This document shows positions 52,046-60,778 of a stretch of 64,000 bases of DNA, one piece after another. The notes beneath the pieces were generated by a model that ran no database searches, was not told the DNA's origin, and saw nothing but the letters and a program-made list of their open reading frames with translations. A program made the position numbers and the translations under genes. The stretch comes from Streptomyces sp. NRRL B-1347 (GTDB lineage: Bacteria; Actinomycetota; Actinomycetes; Streptomycetales; Streptomycetaceae), in the NCBI RefSeq assembly GCF_000720325.1, contig NZ_JOJM01000038.1, positions 1 to 64,000 of the forward strand. The letters are read 5' to 3'. How positions within the stretch are numbered: position 1 is the stretch's first letter; the number at the start of each line of letters is the position of its first letter.

Positions 52046-52675
52046 ATGAACATCTCCATGCCGACGACACCGTTCACCGACCCGGCGTCCGCGCAGCGCC
52101 TGGACCGGGCCGCCACCGCGCTCGCCGCACACGGTTTCACCGTGGAGGTCCTCGACGGGGCCGCCGACGCGCGGACCCGCGTCAGGGACCTGATCCCGGA
52201 GGGCGCCAGCGTGTTCACCGGGGCCAGCGAGACCCTCCGTCTGTCCGGCATCGCCGACGACATCAACACCAGCGGGCGCTACGACGCCGTCAAGCCACGG
52301 GTCTTCGCCATGGACCGCGCCACCGAAGGAGACGAGATCAGGCGACTGGCGGCAAGCCCCGACGTCATCGTGGGCAGCGTCCACGCGGTCACCGAAACCG
52401 GCTCCCTCGTGATCGCATCGGGCAGCGGATCCCAGTTGCCCGGCAACGCGGGCGGTGCCGCCCGCGCGATCTGGGTGGTCGGGGCGCAAAAGGTGGTCCC
52501 CGACCTGGACAGCGCGCTGCGGCGCGTCGACGAACACTGCCTCCCCTTGGAAAGCGCCCGCACCCAGGAGGCCTACGGGTGGCCCAGCGCGGTCCACCGG
52601 CTCCTCGTCCTCAACGCGGAACACGTCCCCGGGCGCGGCACCGTCCTGCTGCTCCGCGAAGCCATCGGGTTCTGA
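52046..52675 (+). CDS. LUD-domain (LutC/YkgG-like) protein
   Basis: The 209-residue protein has the LUD fold segments ASVFTGASETLRLSGI near residue 55, DVIVGSVHAVTETGSLVIASGSGSQLPGNAGGAARAIWVVG (in parts) near 105-145 and the C-terminal LHRLLVLNAEHVPGRGTVLLL. LutC-type proteins are linked to lactate utilisation, but single LUD proteins without LutAB are of unknown role. ATG 52046 follows AGGAAG. Presumed target of the divergent sigma factor. Confidence 0.8.
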   Translation: MNISMPTTPFTDPASAQRLDRAATALAAHGFTVEVLDGAADARTRVRDLIPEGASVFTGASETLRLSGIADDINTSGRYDAVKPRVFAMDRATEGDEIRRLAASPDVIVGSVHAVTETGSLVIASGSGSQLPGNAGGAARAIWVVGAQKVVPDLDSALRRVDEHCLPLESARTQEAYGWPSAVHRLLVLNAEHVPGRGTVLLLREAIGF

Positions 52676-52736
52676 GCCGTCGGGTTCTGAACCGATGCCG
52701 CGCTTCGTGCCCCAACTCCGCGACGCCGTACGTTGT

Positions 52737-53966
52737 ATGGCTATGAGACCCCGTATCGCCGTGATCGGGAGCGGTCCCGCCGGCCTTTCCCTCGCCCGCG
52801 TCCTGCACCGTCACGGTCACCCTGTCACCGTCCTCGAACGCGACTCCGCCCGCGACGCCCGTCCTGCGGGCGGCACGCTGGATCTGCACGAGGGTCTTGG
52901 CCAGCTGGCGCTGGAGAAGGCAGGGGTGTTGGCGGAGTTCCAGGTGCTGTCCCGTCCCGAGGGGCAGGCCATGCGCATCCTGGACCCGGACGGGACCGTC
53001 CTCCGCGACTGGCAACCCCGCCCGGGTGACCTGGCGAATCCCGAGATCGACCGCGGGCAGCTCCGTGACCTGCTGCTCGGGCCTCTGGACGTTCAGTGGG
53101 GCCGGGCCGTGACGGACGTGGCGCCGGACGGCCGGGATGGCGTACGGGTCCGTTTCGAGGACGGGCGGCAGGAGACGTTCGACCTCGTGGTCGGCGCGGA
53201 CGGCGCCTGGTCCCGGGTCCGCCCGGCGGTCTCGTCCGCGACGCCGCAGTACACCGGCGTCACCTTGGTCGAAACCTCACTGGACGACGTCGACACCCGC
53301 CATCCCGACCTCGCCCGGCTGGTCGGCGACGGTTCCGTGGGCGTGTACGGCGTGAACCGCGCGCTCGTCGCCCAGCGCAACAGCGGCGGCCACGTCAAGG
53401 TGTACGCGCAGTTCCGCGTGGAGTTGGACGAGCACACGAACCAGGACGGGCGGCACCCGACCCCGGACGGGCACGCGAACCCGGACCGGCACACGGACAC
53501 GGACCCGGACCTGCATACGGGCCTGAACCGGCGAGCGGTCGTGGACCCGGCCAGCGCCGAAGCCGTGCGCTCAAGCCTGCTGGCCCTGTTCGACGGCTGG
53601 GCCGCGCCCGTCCTCGACCTCCTCCGCCACGGCACGGCGTTCATCCGCCGCCCTCTCTACGCCCTTCCCGTGCCCCACACCTGGGCCCACACCTCCGGGG
53701 TGACGCTCCTGGGCGACGCGGCCCACCTGATGCCCCCGCTGGGGGTGGGCGCGAACCTCGCGATGCTCGAAGGCGCCGAACTCGCCGAGTCCATCGCCGC
53801 CGCCTCCGGCCTCGAAGAGCTGGGCAAGGCCGTCCGTACCTTCGAGGAAGGGATGTGGGCACGGGCCGGCAGATGGGCGAACATCACGATGGCCGGCCTG
53901 GAACGCCTGGTGAGCCCGGACCCTTCCGAGGCCCTCGCCCTCTTCGACGAGGTCCAGCCTTCCTGA
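52737..53966 (+). CDS. FAD-dependent monooxygenase (TetX-like) with a repeat insertion
   Basis: The 409-residue flavoprotein has RIAVIGSGPAGLSLARVLHRHG at the start, DLVVGADGAWSRVRPAV near residue 160 and GVTLLGDAAHLMPPLGVGANLAMLEGAELAE near 320. It resembles the enzyme at 39476-40654. Around residues 231-264 a run of His/Asp/Pro/Thr/Gly units replaces the ordinary segment seen in that paralogue. ATG 52737 or 52743 may be used. It lies 61 bases after the LUD gene. Confidence 0.85.
   Translation: MAMRPRIAVIGSGPAGLSLARVLHRHGHPVTVLERDSARDARPAGGTLDLHEGLGQLALEKAGVLAEFQVLSRPEGQAMRILDPDGTVLRDWQPRPGDLANPEIDRGQLRDLLLGPLDVQWGRAVTDVAPDGRDGVRVRFEDGRQETFDLVVGADGAWSRVRPAVSSATPQYTGVTLVETSLDDVDTRHPDLARLVGDGSVGVYGVNRALVAQRNSGGHVKVYAQFRVELDEHTNQDGRHPTPDGHANPDRHTDTDPDLHTGLNRRAVVDPASAEAVRSSLLALFDGWAAPVLDLLRHGTAFIRRPLYALPVPHTWAHTSGVTLLGDAAHLMPPLGVGANLAMLEGAELAESIAAASGLEELGKAVRTFEEGMWARAGRWANITMAGLERLVSPDPSEALALFDEVQPS
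53429..53530. repeat. 12-bp repeat expansion inside the monooxygenase gene
   Basis: Imperfect 6/12-base units of the CACACGGACACGGACCCGGAC type encode four-residue blocks such as RHTD, TDPD and LHTG. Confidence 0.75.
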
Positions 53967-54260
53967 CGGCCAGGCGCGCGAGAGGGGCGTAGACGTGCGC
54001 GACCGCTTCGGAGCCGAGGTGTTCGTCGCCTCCGGTGGCTCGGGCCAGGTCCCAGGTGTGGATCAGGACAAGAACTGCTGCCGGGCGGCGGGCAGATCGG
54101 CGTGCGGGCCGAGTGCCGGCAGGCTGCCCGTGTCGGCGACGTCGACGCCGTGAAGGGGCTCGGGCTCGGCCCCGTGCACGGTGGCCAGGATGCGCCGCGC
54201 CTCATTGATCACGTGTGCGCCGATGTCGCGCGCGCCCCACGGGAGGGGCCCGTTCGGGCG
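53967..54260 (-). pseudogene. remnant of a maleylpyruvate isomerase/mycothiol-dependent enzyme gene
   Basis: On the minus strand one frame reads HVINEARRILATVHGAEPEPLHG and stops at 54063-54065. The adjoining frame continues LIHTWDLARATGGDEHLGSEAVAHVYAPLA, the hallmark C-terminal part of the TIGR03086/maleylpyruvate isomerase family. A frameshift near 54065-54085 and a missing start show that the gene is dead. Confidence 0.6.
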
Positions 54261-54282
54261 GGGCCCGGTGGGTGCCGACGGG

Positions 54283-55059
54283 TCAGGACCAGGCGGGCAG
54301 GGGCAGGAGCTTGCCGGTTTCCAGGTAGGTCTTGAGGTTGGACAGGACCGCGGACCAGCCGCCCGCGGCCTGCCGCCGTTCGGCGTCGTCACGCAGGTTC
54401 TCGTGGGTCACGGTGAGCTGCACGGTGCCGCCGAGGGGCTTCAGGTCGAAGGTGACCGTCGAGGGCCCGTCGGGGCGCTCGTCCTCGGGGCCCGCCCAGG
54501 TGATCACCAGACGCTGCGGCGGGACGGCCTCGACGACGGTGCCGACCACGTCGGCGATGCCGCTGCCGTCGAGGCGGCGGTGCTCCCAGGGCGAGCCGGG
54601 CTGCCAGTCCGAGACGTTGCTGTGCCCCCAGTAGGCGGCCGTGATGTCGGAGTCGGTCAAGGCCTGCCAGACCTTCTCCGGCGTGGCCTCGATGTAGGTG
54701 GTGTACACGAACTCGGGCTTGGTGGTGCGAGGGGTGCTCATGGCGCTTTCCGCTTTCCGTTTCACTGCGCCCAGCGCGTCCAGGCGCGGGCGTTCGAACT
54801 TGTTGATCCACCGCTGCGGGATCTCGTAAAGCGGCACGGGGTTGAGGTAGTGCAGCTTTTCCCGGCCCTGTTTGACGGTGCTGACGAGGTTGGCCGCCTC
54901 CAGCAGTCCCAGGTGCTGGGTCGCGGCCTGGCGGGACATGCCGAGGCCGGCGCAGAGCTGGCCCAGGGTCTGGCCGTTGTCCTCGTGCAGCCGGTCCAGC
55001 AGGAGTCGGCGGGTCTTGTCGGACAGGGCCTTGAAGACCTTGTCCATGTCATCGTTCAC
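54283..55059 (-). CDS. fusion of ArsR regulator and AHSA1/SRPBCC domain
   Basis: Residues 1-95 are an ArsR winged helix (FKALSDKTRRLLLDRLHEDNGQTLGQLCAGLGMSRQAATQHLGLLEAANLV in parts). Residues 110-258 are an AHSA1-type START/SRPBCC domain (FVYTTYIEATPEKVWQALTDSDITAAYWG ... GGTVQLTVTHENL). Such fusions exist in actinobacteria; elsewhere the two proteins are separate neighbours. The second domain probably binds a hydrophobic ligand that controls the first. ATG 55059 is close to AT-rich promoter sequence. Confidence 0.85.
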   Translation of the reverse strand: MNDDMDKVFKALSDKTRRLLLDRLHEDNGQTLGQLCAGLGMSRQAATQHLGLLEAANLVSTVKQGREKLHYLNPVPLYEIPQRWINKFERPRLDALGAVKRKAESAMSTPRTTKPEFVYTTYIEATPEKVWQALTDSDITAAYWGHSNVSDWQPGSPWEHRRLDGSGIADVVGTVVEAVPPQRLVITWAGPEDERPDGPSTVTFDLKPLGGTVQLTVTHENLRDDAERRQAAGGWSAVLSNLKTYLETGKLLPLPAWS

Positions 55060-55174
55060 TCACTCATTAATGCAAGCATTTACTTGCATGTCAAACGGTG
55101 ACCAGTGGGGAAGCCTTCCGGGCACTTACCGACCTTGATCACGGCCCGCTCCGGAACCTCGGGCGCCAGGCACC

Positions 55175-55216
55175 CAGCACGCAGCACGCAGCACGCAGCA
55201 CGCAGCACGCAGCACG
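55175..55216. repeat. 7-bp microsatellite (CAGCACG)6
   Basis: Six perfect copies of CAGCACG lie in the gap between the convergent ArsR-AHSA1 promoter side and the metallo-hydrolase gene end. No gene is seen in 55060-55298. Confidence 0.9.
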
Positions 55217-55298
55217 CAGGACAGAACGGCGGCGGACACCCGGCCGCACGACGGCGATCGGCAGCCGCACGAGAGCACGGGCACCGCCGAGTCGCCGG

Positions 55299-56081
55299 TC
55301 AGATGGCCAGGTCCAGCCACTCCCCGACAGCCAGCACGCGCGCCCACCCTGCGGCACGCGTGCGGAACTCCCCCTCCGGGTCCAGGACTTCCACGTAGCC
55401 CGGAATCTTGTCCGGCTGCTCCGCCTCGTAGTGCATCGGCACCGCATACCGGGCGTCGAGGATCTCCGCGGCCGCGGCGGCCTGCCTCGGGTCCAGCGCG
55501 GCGGGCAGCGGGCTCGGCGGCTGCAGGTGCGGCGCGTCGACGACCGCGCCGTTGGCAGGCAGGAACACCGCGTCGAACGGGCTGAACCGGCGCGCGATCA
55601 GCCACCACCAGCCGTGGAACATCGTGTCGCCGCCATGGAAGACCCGCTGCCCGTCGGCCTCCACCACCCAGTTCAGCTGGGGGTCGCCAAGCCCGTCGAC
55701 GGCAGGCACCGCGGTGACGCGGAACGGCCCGACCTCGCGGGCAGACCAGGCATCCACGACCTCGGCGGCGAGCCGGTGCAGGGCCAGCTCGCGCTCGGCC
55801 GGCAGGGTCGTCACGTTGTCCACGTCGTCGCCGTGGCCGGGCGCCGGGCGCAGCACCGGCGCCCCCGGCGTCAGCACGTCCGCGAGCGCGGCCGCGTCGG
55901 CGTGGTCCCGGTGCAGGTGGGTGACCAGTGCGACGGCGACCTTTCCGCTCGGCGCCGCGAGGCCCTCGCCGGGCATCCACCCCGTGAACAGCGGCGAGAG
56001 GTCCCGCACGTAGTCGATCACCAGTCGCTGCCCGCCTGCCTCAATCTCCAGTCCGGCCCAGCCCAGCCGTCGCACCCGCAT
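55299..56081 (-). CDS. MBL-fold metallohydrolase
   Basis: The 260-residue protein has the metallo-beta-lactamase fold motif THLHRDHAD near residue 77, a later HGGDTMFHGWW near 158 and PMHYEAEQPDKI near 221, as in UlaG/lactonase-like MBL proteins. ATG 56081 follows GAAGGAG. It is divergent from a TetR gene with two palindromic operators between, so it is the likely target of that repressor. Confidence 0.85.
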   Translation of the reverse strand: MRVRRLGWAGLEIEAGGQRLVIDYVRDLSPLFTGWMPGEGLAAPSGKVAVALVTHLHRDHADAAALADVLTPGAPVLRPAPGHGDDVDNVTTLPAERELALHRLAAEVVDAWSAREVGPFRVTAVPAVDGLGDPQLNWVVEADGQRVFHGGDTMFHGWWWLIARRFSPFDAVFLPANGAVVDAPHLQPPSPLPAALDPRQAAAAAEILDARYAVPMHYEAEQPDKIPGYVEVLDPEGEFRTRAAGWARVLAVGEWLDLAI

Positions 56082-56115
56082 GTCGCACTCCTTCGTCTCG
56101 GCGCTTGCCGCGGAC

Positions 56116-56164
56116 GTTAGCGTACGATCGTTCGCTAACTCAATAGCGAACGCCCGTACGCTAT
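56116..56164. promoter_or_regulatory. two TetR operators
   Basis: A 24-base palindrome at 56116-56139 (arms GTTAGCGTACGA and TCGTTCGCTAAC, one mismatch) and a 22-base one at 56143-56164 (ATAGCGAACG-CC-CGTACGCTAT) share the half-site TAGCGAACG. They cover the region between the divergent MBL and TetR genes. Confidence 0.8.
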
Positions 56165-56173
56165 CCTCGTCGT

Positions 56174-56776
56174 ATGTCACCACGACGCTCAGCGGCCGAA
56201 GCGCAGGCCACCAAGGGCCGGATCCTCGACCGGGCCGCCGAGATCGCCTCCGAGGAAGGCCTGGACGGCATCACCATCGGTCGGCTCGCCGAGGAGCTGG
56301 AGATGAGCAAGTCCGGGGTGCACAAGCACTTCGGCACGAAGGAGACGCTGCAGATCTCCACGCTGGACAAGGCGTTCGTGGACTTCTGGCACCGGGTGGT
56401 CGAGCCCGCACTGGCGGAGCCGCCGGGCCTACGACGGCTCCGCGCGGTGTGCGCCAACTCCGTGGGCTACCTCGAAGAGCCACTGCTGCCCGGCGGGTGT
56501 CTGATGACCGCGGCACTCACCGAGTACGACGGCCGCCCCGGCCGGGTCCGCGACGCGGTGGCCGAGGTGTGGTCGCGCTGGCGGGAACAGCTGCGGTCGG
56601 ACCTGACCGCGGCGGTGGAGAACGGCGAGCTGCCCGCCGGGTTCGACATCGATCAGGCGCTGTTCGAGATCATCGCCGCCGGGCTCGCGCTGAACGCGGC
56701 CATGCAACTCCAGCACGACCGAACAGCCGCGGACCGGGCCCGCCGAGCGATCGAACGGGCCTTGGACCAGTCCTGA
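56174..56776 (+). CDS. TetR family regulator
   Basis: The 200-residue protein has the TetR helix-turn-helix at residues 14-60 (ILDRAAEIASEEGLDGITIGRLAEELEMSKSGVHKHFGTKETL in parts) and a C-terminal domain of the TetR_C_6 type (GCLMTAALTEYDGRPGRVRDAV). Placed next to twin palindromes, it probably represses itself and the divergent MBL gene. Confidence 0.9.
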   Translation: MSPRRSAAEAQATKGRILDRAAEIASEEGLDGITIGRLAEELEMSKSGVHKHFGTKETLQISTLDKAFVDFWHRVVEPALAEPPGLRRLRAVCANSVGYLEEPLLPGGCLMTAALTEYDGRPGRVRDAVAEVWSRWREQLRSDLTAAVENGELPAGFDIDQALFEIIAAGLALNAAMQLQHDRTAADRARRAIERALDQS

Positions 56777-56832
56777 CCACACGCTGGACCGGGCACTGGT
56801 CGAGCACGTCATGCCGCTCCCTCCGCGAAGGG

Positions 56833-57005
56833 CCTCAGTGACGCGCCCCAAGGCCCACGTCGCCCTCGGCATTGGCAACCATCGTGCGCAGCACCTTGAG
56901 CGCGGCCACCTACTCCTCGTCGCTGATGCCCTTGCGGACCACGGCGCGCAGGTCGGCAGTACTGAGGCTGAGTGGCGTCGAACCTGGCCATGGCGTCCGC
57001 AGATG
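56833..57005 (-). pseudogene. C-terminal remnant of a MarR-type regulator
   Basis: A minus-strand frame reads DLRAVVRKGISDEE, a TAG stop where a tyrosine is usual, then VAALKVLRTMVANAEGDVGLG before TGA at 56833-56835. This matches the end of MarR proteins of the SDEEYxxxxxVLRRMxANA kind. The upstream DNA-binding part cannot be recovered in any frame. The rest of 56777-57191 shows no gene. Confidence 0.45.
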
Positions 57006-57191
57006 CCGGGTGACAGTCGCGTGGGCGAGTGCCCCGGCCCGAATCGGGCGAGCGTGACCCGGGCCATCGCCCGGCACTTGACAGCGGACGGCGCCAGCAC
57101 AGCACTGGTCCTGCGACCACGGCAGCCGAGCACGATGACACTGGACAGCCTCTGCTGCACGCGGCCAGGGCATTCTCGGAGGTCTCAACTC

Positions 57192-57665
57192 GTGGAAGAT
57201 CCCCTCGTACAGACTTGCCGAGAGATCGGCAGGACCGTCATGACGTATGTCGAAGGCGACGACGAGCTGTCGTCATGGCTCCACATCCGATGTGCGACAT
57301 GGGAGGTGGAACCAGTCGGCTTCCTCAGGCGCCTTTCGGTACTGCTCTTTGTTTCCTGCCACTCGCTCCTGGCCAGTCAGCCTCAAGGAGAGCCCACTGG
57401 GCCGGAAGTCCCTCTGGTCCGCCTCAAGGACACCTTGAGGAACAGCTCCCCAGCCCAAATCTTCGCGGCGCTGCGCAATGACTCAACTTTCGGCGACCTC
57501 ACCGACGTGCAGGAACTCTGGATCATCTCCACGGCGACGACCAACGTACGTGCTCTCTACTGGAGTCGGCTCCGCCACGCGGCGACCGAGATCCTGGCCA
57601 AGACTCTTGCGCGAGAAGGCCACGACTGCACCACGGACGACCTCGTGAAGCCGGAGCACTCCTGA
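57192..57665 (+). CDS. protein of unknown function (157 aa)
   Basis: From GTG 57192 the frame encodes a helical protein (VEDPLVQTCREIGRTVMTYVEGDDELSSWLHIR ... LTDVQELWIISTATTNVRALYWSRLRHAATEILAKTLA, in parts). GC is lower than in its neighbours and no family is recognised, which suggests an orphan acquired by transfer. An upstream start (ATG 57135) is possible. Confidence 0.45.
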   Translation: MEDPLVQTCREIGRTVMTYVEGDDELSSWLHIRCATWEVEPVGFLRRLSVLLFVSCHSLLASQPQGEPTGPEVPLVRLKDTLRNSSPAQIFAALRNDSTFGDLTDVQELWIISTATTNVRALYWSRLRHAATEILAKTLAREGHDCTTDDLVKPEHS

Positions 57666-57777
57666 ACACTGCGGCGGGGCTGCGGGAGGAGCACGCGTGC
57701 TCACCGTGCGACCGGAGGCGGCCCGGGCGGGCGGAGGGCCCAGTCGCCGGGATTCCAGGCGGCACTAGGCTCGGCCC

Positions 57778-58503
57778 ATGACCCTCATAGACGCAGAACT
57801 CGCCCGCGACCTGGCCCCCACCGGAGTGCTCCGCGCTTCCATCAACCTCGGCAATCCCGTCCTTGCTCAGGGCACCCCCGACGAGCCGTCCGGGGTCACT
57901 GTCGAGCTTGCACGCGAAGTCGCCGCGCGTCTGGCGCTGCCGGTCCGGTTCGTATGCTTCGACGCGGCCCGCAAGTCGTACGCCGCGATGGCCGAGGGCC
58001 GCGCCGATCTGTGTTTCCTGGCCGTGGATCCGGACCGCGAGAAGGAGGTCGCGTTCAGCACGCCGTACGTGCACATCGAGGGGATGTACGCGGCACCGGT
58101 GAACTCGTCGTTCACCTCTGCCGACGACGTGGACCGGGACGGGGTGCGCATCGGCGTCAAGAAGGGGTCGGCGTACGACCTCTACCTGAGCCGCAATCTG
58201 CGTCACGCCACCGTGGTGCGCGGCGACGAGGGGGTCGACGTCTTCCACGCGCAGGGCCTGGACGTGGCGGCCGGCATTCGCCAACCGCTGACGGCGTACG
58301 TTTCCCAGCGGCCCGAACTGCGCCTGCTGGAGCCCGCGTTCATGACGATCCGGCAGGCCATGGGCACCACGAAGGAGCGGCGCCCACAGACCACCCAGTT
58401 CCTCAGTGACCTCGTGACCGAGCTGCTGGCGTCCGGATTCGTCGCCGAGGCGCTGCGCCACTCCGGCCAGGACCCGACGCTGGCTGCCCCCGCCGCGGTC
58501 TGA
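57778..58503 (+). CDS. family 3 solute-binding-like protein without signal peptide
   Basis: The 241-residue protein follows the SBP_bac_3 fold: LRASINLGNPVLAQG near residue 19, GVTVELAREVAARL, YAAMAEGRADLCFLAVDPDREKEVAFSTPYVHIEGMYAAP (in parts), IGVKKGSAYDLYLSRNL near 124. Amino-acid ABC binding proteins normally carry a lipoprotein signal; here the protein starts directly with the domain and no permease or ATPase gene is near. A cytoplasmic sensor or enzyme-like role is possible. Confidence 0.75.
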   Translation: MTLIDAELARDLAPTGVLRASINLGNPVLAQGTPDEPSGVTVELAREVAARLALPVRFVCFDAARKSYAAMAEGRADLCFLAVDPDREKEVAFSTPYVHIEGMYAAPVNSSFTSADDVDRDGVRIGVKKGSAYDLYLSRNLRHATVVRGDEGVDVFHAQGLDVAAGIRQPLTAYVSQRPELRLLEPAFMTIRQAMGTTKERRPQTTQFLSDLVTELLASGFVAEALRHSGQDPTLAAPAAV

Positions 58504-58683
58504 CACGTACGAGAGCGGCGGCGGGCAGGCACAACGCCCCCACTCGCCTCGGGTGGACGGGCCCGCAGAGCAGCATGCCAACTCCACTCACTGCCCGGGC
58601 GCACGAAACAGTGATCAACATATACTTCTGCGGCTCGGCAGCCTCTGGGTTGTCGGCGGAGAAGGACTCGGGGGCACGGGGGC

Positions 58684-59574
58684 ATGATGGAACTGCGGGA
58701 CATTGAGATCTTTCTGGTCGTGGCCGAGGAGTTGCACTTCGGCCGGAGCGCCGAGCGGCTTCTGGTCTCTCAGGCACGGGTCAGCCAGGCCATCAGGAAA
58801 CAGGAGCGGCGCATCGGCGCCCCGTTGTTCGAGCGCACCAGCCGCACCGTGCGCCTGACCAACGTCGGACGTCAGCTGCGCGACGACCTGCAGCCGGTCT
58901 ATGTGGGCCTGCACGAGTCCCTGGAACGCGCCCGAATGACCGCCAGCGGCGTCACCGGCAAGCTCCGCGTCGGCATGATGCCGTTCAACCTCGTCGACAT
59001 GCACTTCTACTGGAGGGCCTTCCGCTCGCGGTTCCCGCGCTGGGAACTGGAGATTCGCCAGCTCGAGTACGTCGATCCGTTCGGCCGGCTCCGTGACAAC
59101 GACATGGACGTCCTCGTCACCTGGCTGCCGGTGGAGGAGCCGGACCTCACCGTCGGCCCGGTCCTGTGCACGGACCCCCGAGTCCTCGCCGTGACCGCCG
59201 ACCACGAGCTCGCCGAGCGGACGTCGGTGCACCTGGAGGTGTTCGCCGACTTCCAGCACGCCACCGCCCCCAGCATGCCGGATTACTGGGAGGACTCTTA
59301 CCTGCCCTTCCAGACGCCCCAGGGCCGGCCGATCGAGCGCGGGCGCGTCGTGAACAGGGCGGAGGAACTGATCAATCAGGTCGGCATGGGCGAGATCGTC
59401 CACTGCTTTCCCGGCCACGTCACCCGGTACTGGGGCATGTCGAACATCCTCTGGATACCCGTCACGGACCTGGCGCCCCTGTCCTTCGCCCTGGTCTGGC
59501 GGACCGAGGCGGAGAACGAGCTGATCACCGCTCTCGCCGACACGGTCCGCGAGTTCGGCACCCTACGGTTCTGA
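58684..59574 (+). CDS. LysR family regulator
   Basis: The 296-residue protein has the N-terminal helix-turn-helix (IEIFLVVAEELHFGRSAERLLVSQARVSQAIRKQERRIG in parts, residues 7-45) and a type 2 periplasmic-binding-like effector domain (GKLRVGMMPFNLVDMHFYWRAF). No divergent gene is adjacent, so its target is unclear. The upstream solute-binding-like gene on the same strand is 180 bases away. Confidence 0.85.
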   Translation: MMELRDIEIFLVVAEELHFGRSAERLLVSQARVSQAIRKQERRIGAPLFERTSRTVRLTNVGRQLRDDLQPVYVGLHESLERARMTASGVTGKLRVGMMPFNLVDMHFYWRAFRSRFPRWELEIRQLEYVDPFGRLRDNDMDVLVTWLPVEEPDLTVGPVLCTDPRVLAVTADHELAERTSVHLEVFADFQHATAPSMPDYWEDSYLPFQTPQGRPIERGRVVNRAEELINQVGMGEIVHCFPGHVTRYWGMSNILWIPVTDLAPLSFALVWRTEAENELITALADTVREFGTLRF

Positions 59575-59633
59575 CGCGTCGTTGCGTCTCGTCGCTGCGT
59601 CTCCGCGTCTCGGAGTCGAGGCCGTCGGCCGGG

Positions 59634-59698
59634 CGGGCGCGGCCTCGGGGTTCCTGTCCCGAGGCCGCGCCCGTACTCCGATAACCGTCGGGTTATCG
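59634..59698 (+). terminator. 16-bp stem terminator followed by an AT-richer palindrome
   Basis: CGGGCGCGGCCTCGGG (59634-59649) pairs with CCCGAGGCCGCGCCCG (59658-59673). A second hairpin CGATAACC-GTCG-GGTTATCG (59679-59698) follows and could be an operator. The rest of 59575-59914 shows no gene. Confidence 0.7.
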
Positions 59699-59914
59699 AT
59701 CGCCGCACGAAGCTTGCGTTGATCAAGGCGCGGCTCCCGCGGGAGGCTTGAGGCACCCGGGCAAGCCGCTCCTCAGGGGGCGCCCGGTCACTCTTCCCAA
59801 GTCGCCCGCTCCGTCAGACGTGGCTTCGCTCCGCCCTGTTCCTGGAGGAACCAGTCATGAAGCCACTGCCTGACACGGGCTCACCGGGCAACCGGAACCA
59901 GGAGTCAGACAGAC

Positions 59915-60589
59915 ATGGCAGACATGACAGACATGACAGACCAGTTCGACATGACCGTGACGTACGCGATGCACAACGCGTTGCGAAGGGAGTTGCGCTT
60001 ACTCGACCGGGCCACCGTCCGTGCCGGTCCCGACCCCCGGAACGTCCTGCGCACCGCGGGCTGGCAGCTGTTCCGGAGGGCTCTGCACGCCCATCACTCC
60101 GCCGAGGACGACGCGCTGTGGCCCGCCCTGCGACAGGCTCTGCACGGCCGCCCTCTCTCGCTGGTGCGGCTGGAGGCGATCGAGGTCGAGCACGCCGCGC
60201 TCGCCCGCCTGCTCGAGGCGATCGACCAGGCGCTGGCCGACCCGGATGCTGGCCTCCCCCTGTTCGGTGAGCTCACCGGCTCGCTGGTCACCGGCCTACG
60301 CGGACATCTCCGCCATGAGGAGGAGGCGGTATTTCCGCTGGTCCAGGCCGTCCTGAGCAAGGAGCAGTGGGAGCGGTTCGGGCGCGTCCACGCCCAGCGG
60401 ATCGAGGCCGACGCGGCCCGGCTCCTGCCATGGCTCCTGGACGGCGCCGCGGACGAGACCGCGGCCGCCGTTCTGGCGCAGCTCCTGCCCGAGTCCGCGC
60501 ACCGGACGTACGTGGACCGATGGCAGCCCGCCTACGCGATGCTCGACCAGTGGGACCCCCGGGCCGACCTGGCTGTCACCCGACCCTGA
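59915..60589 (+). CDS. hemerythrin (HHE) domain protein
   Basis: The 224-residue protein has HHE-type metal ligands: a His in YAMHNALRREL near residue 19, HAHHSAEDDALWPAL near 58, EVEHAALARLLEAI near 92 and RGHLRHEEEAVFPLV near 129, giving a di-iron site in a four-helix bundle. Roles in oxygen or oxidative/nitrosative sensing are known for the family. A repeated MADMTDMTDQFDM start makes the exact N-terminus uncertain. Confidence 0.85.
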   Translation: MADMTDMTDQFDMTVTYAMHNALRRELRLLDRATVRAGPDPRNVLRTAGWQLFRRALHAHHSAEDDALWPALRQALHGRPLSLVRLEAIEVEHAALARLLEAIDQALADPDAGLPLFGELTGSLVTGLRGHLRHEEEAVFPLVQAVLSKEQWERFGRVHAQRIEADAARLLPWLLDGAADETAAAVLAQLLPESAHRTYVDRWQPAYAMLDQWDPRADLAVTRP

Positions 60590-60738
60590 GCGCTGTCCGT
60601 CCTCCCGGCAGCCCTCTGCCGTTCCGATCCCACCCTGATCCCCCTCTGATCCCTCCCTTCCCTCCCTGATCCCTCTCCGATGCGAATCCCCGCTGATGCG
60701 AACCACCGCGTGGATTCGCAGCAAGTCAATACACCAAC

Positions 60739-60761
60739 GAACGAGATACAGCGTCTCGTTC
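60739..60761. promoter_or_regulatory. 8-base inverted repeat before the epimerase gene
   Basis: GAACGAGA (60739-60746) and TCTCGTTC (60754-60761) with a 7-base spacer lie 18 bases upstream of the ATG and form a plausible repressor operator. Confidence 0.5.
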
Positions 60762-60778
60762 CTTACGACGGGAATGTC

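Noticed and set aside
55160..55220. CRISPR-like array at the 7-bp repeats
   Set aside because: The units are only 7 bp, directly adjacent and without spacers; this is a microsatellite.
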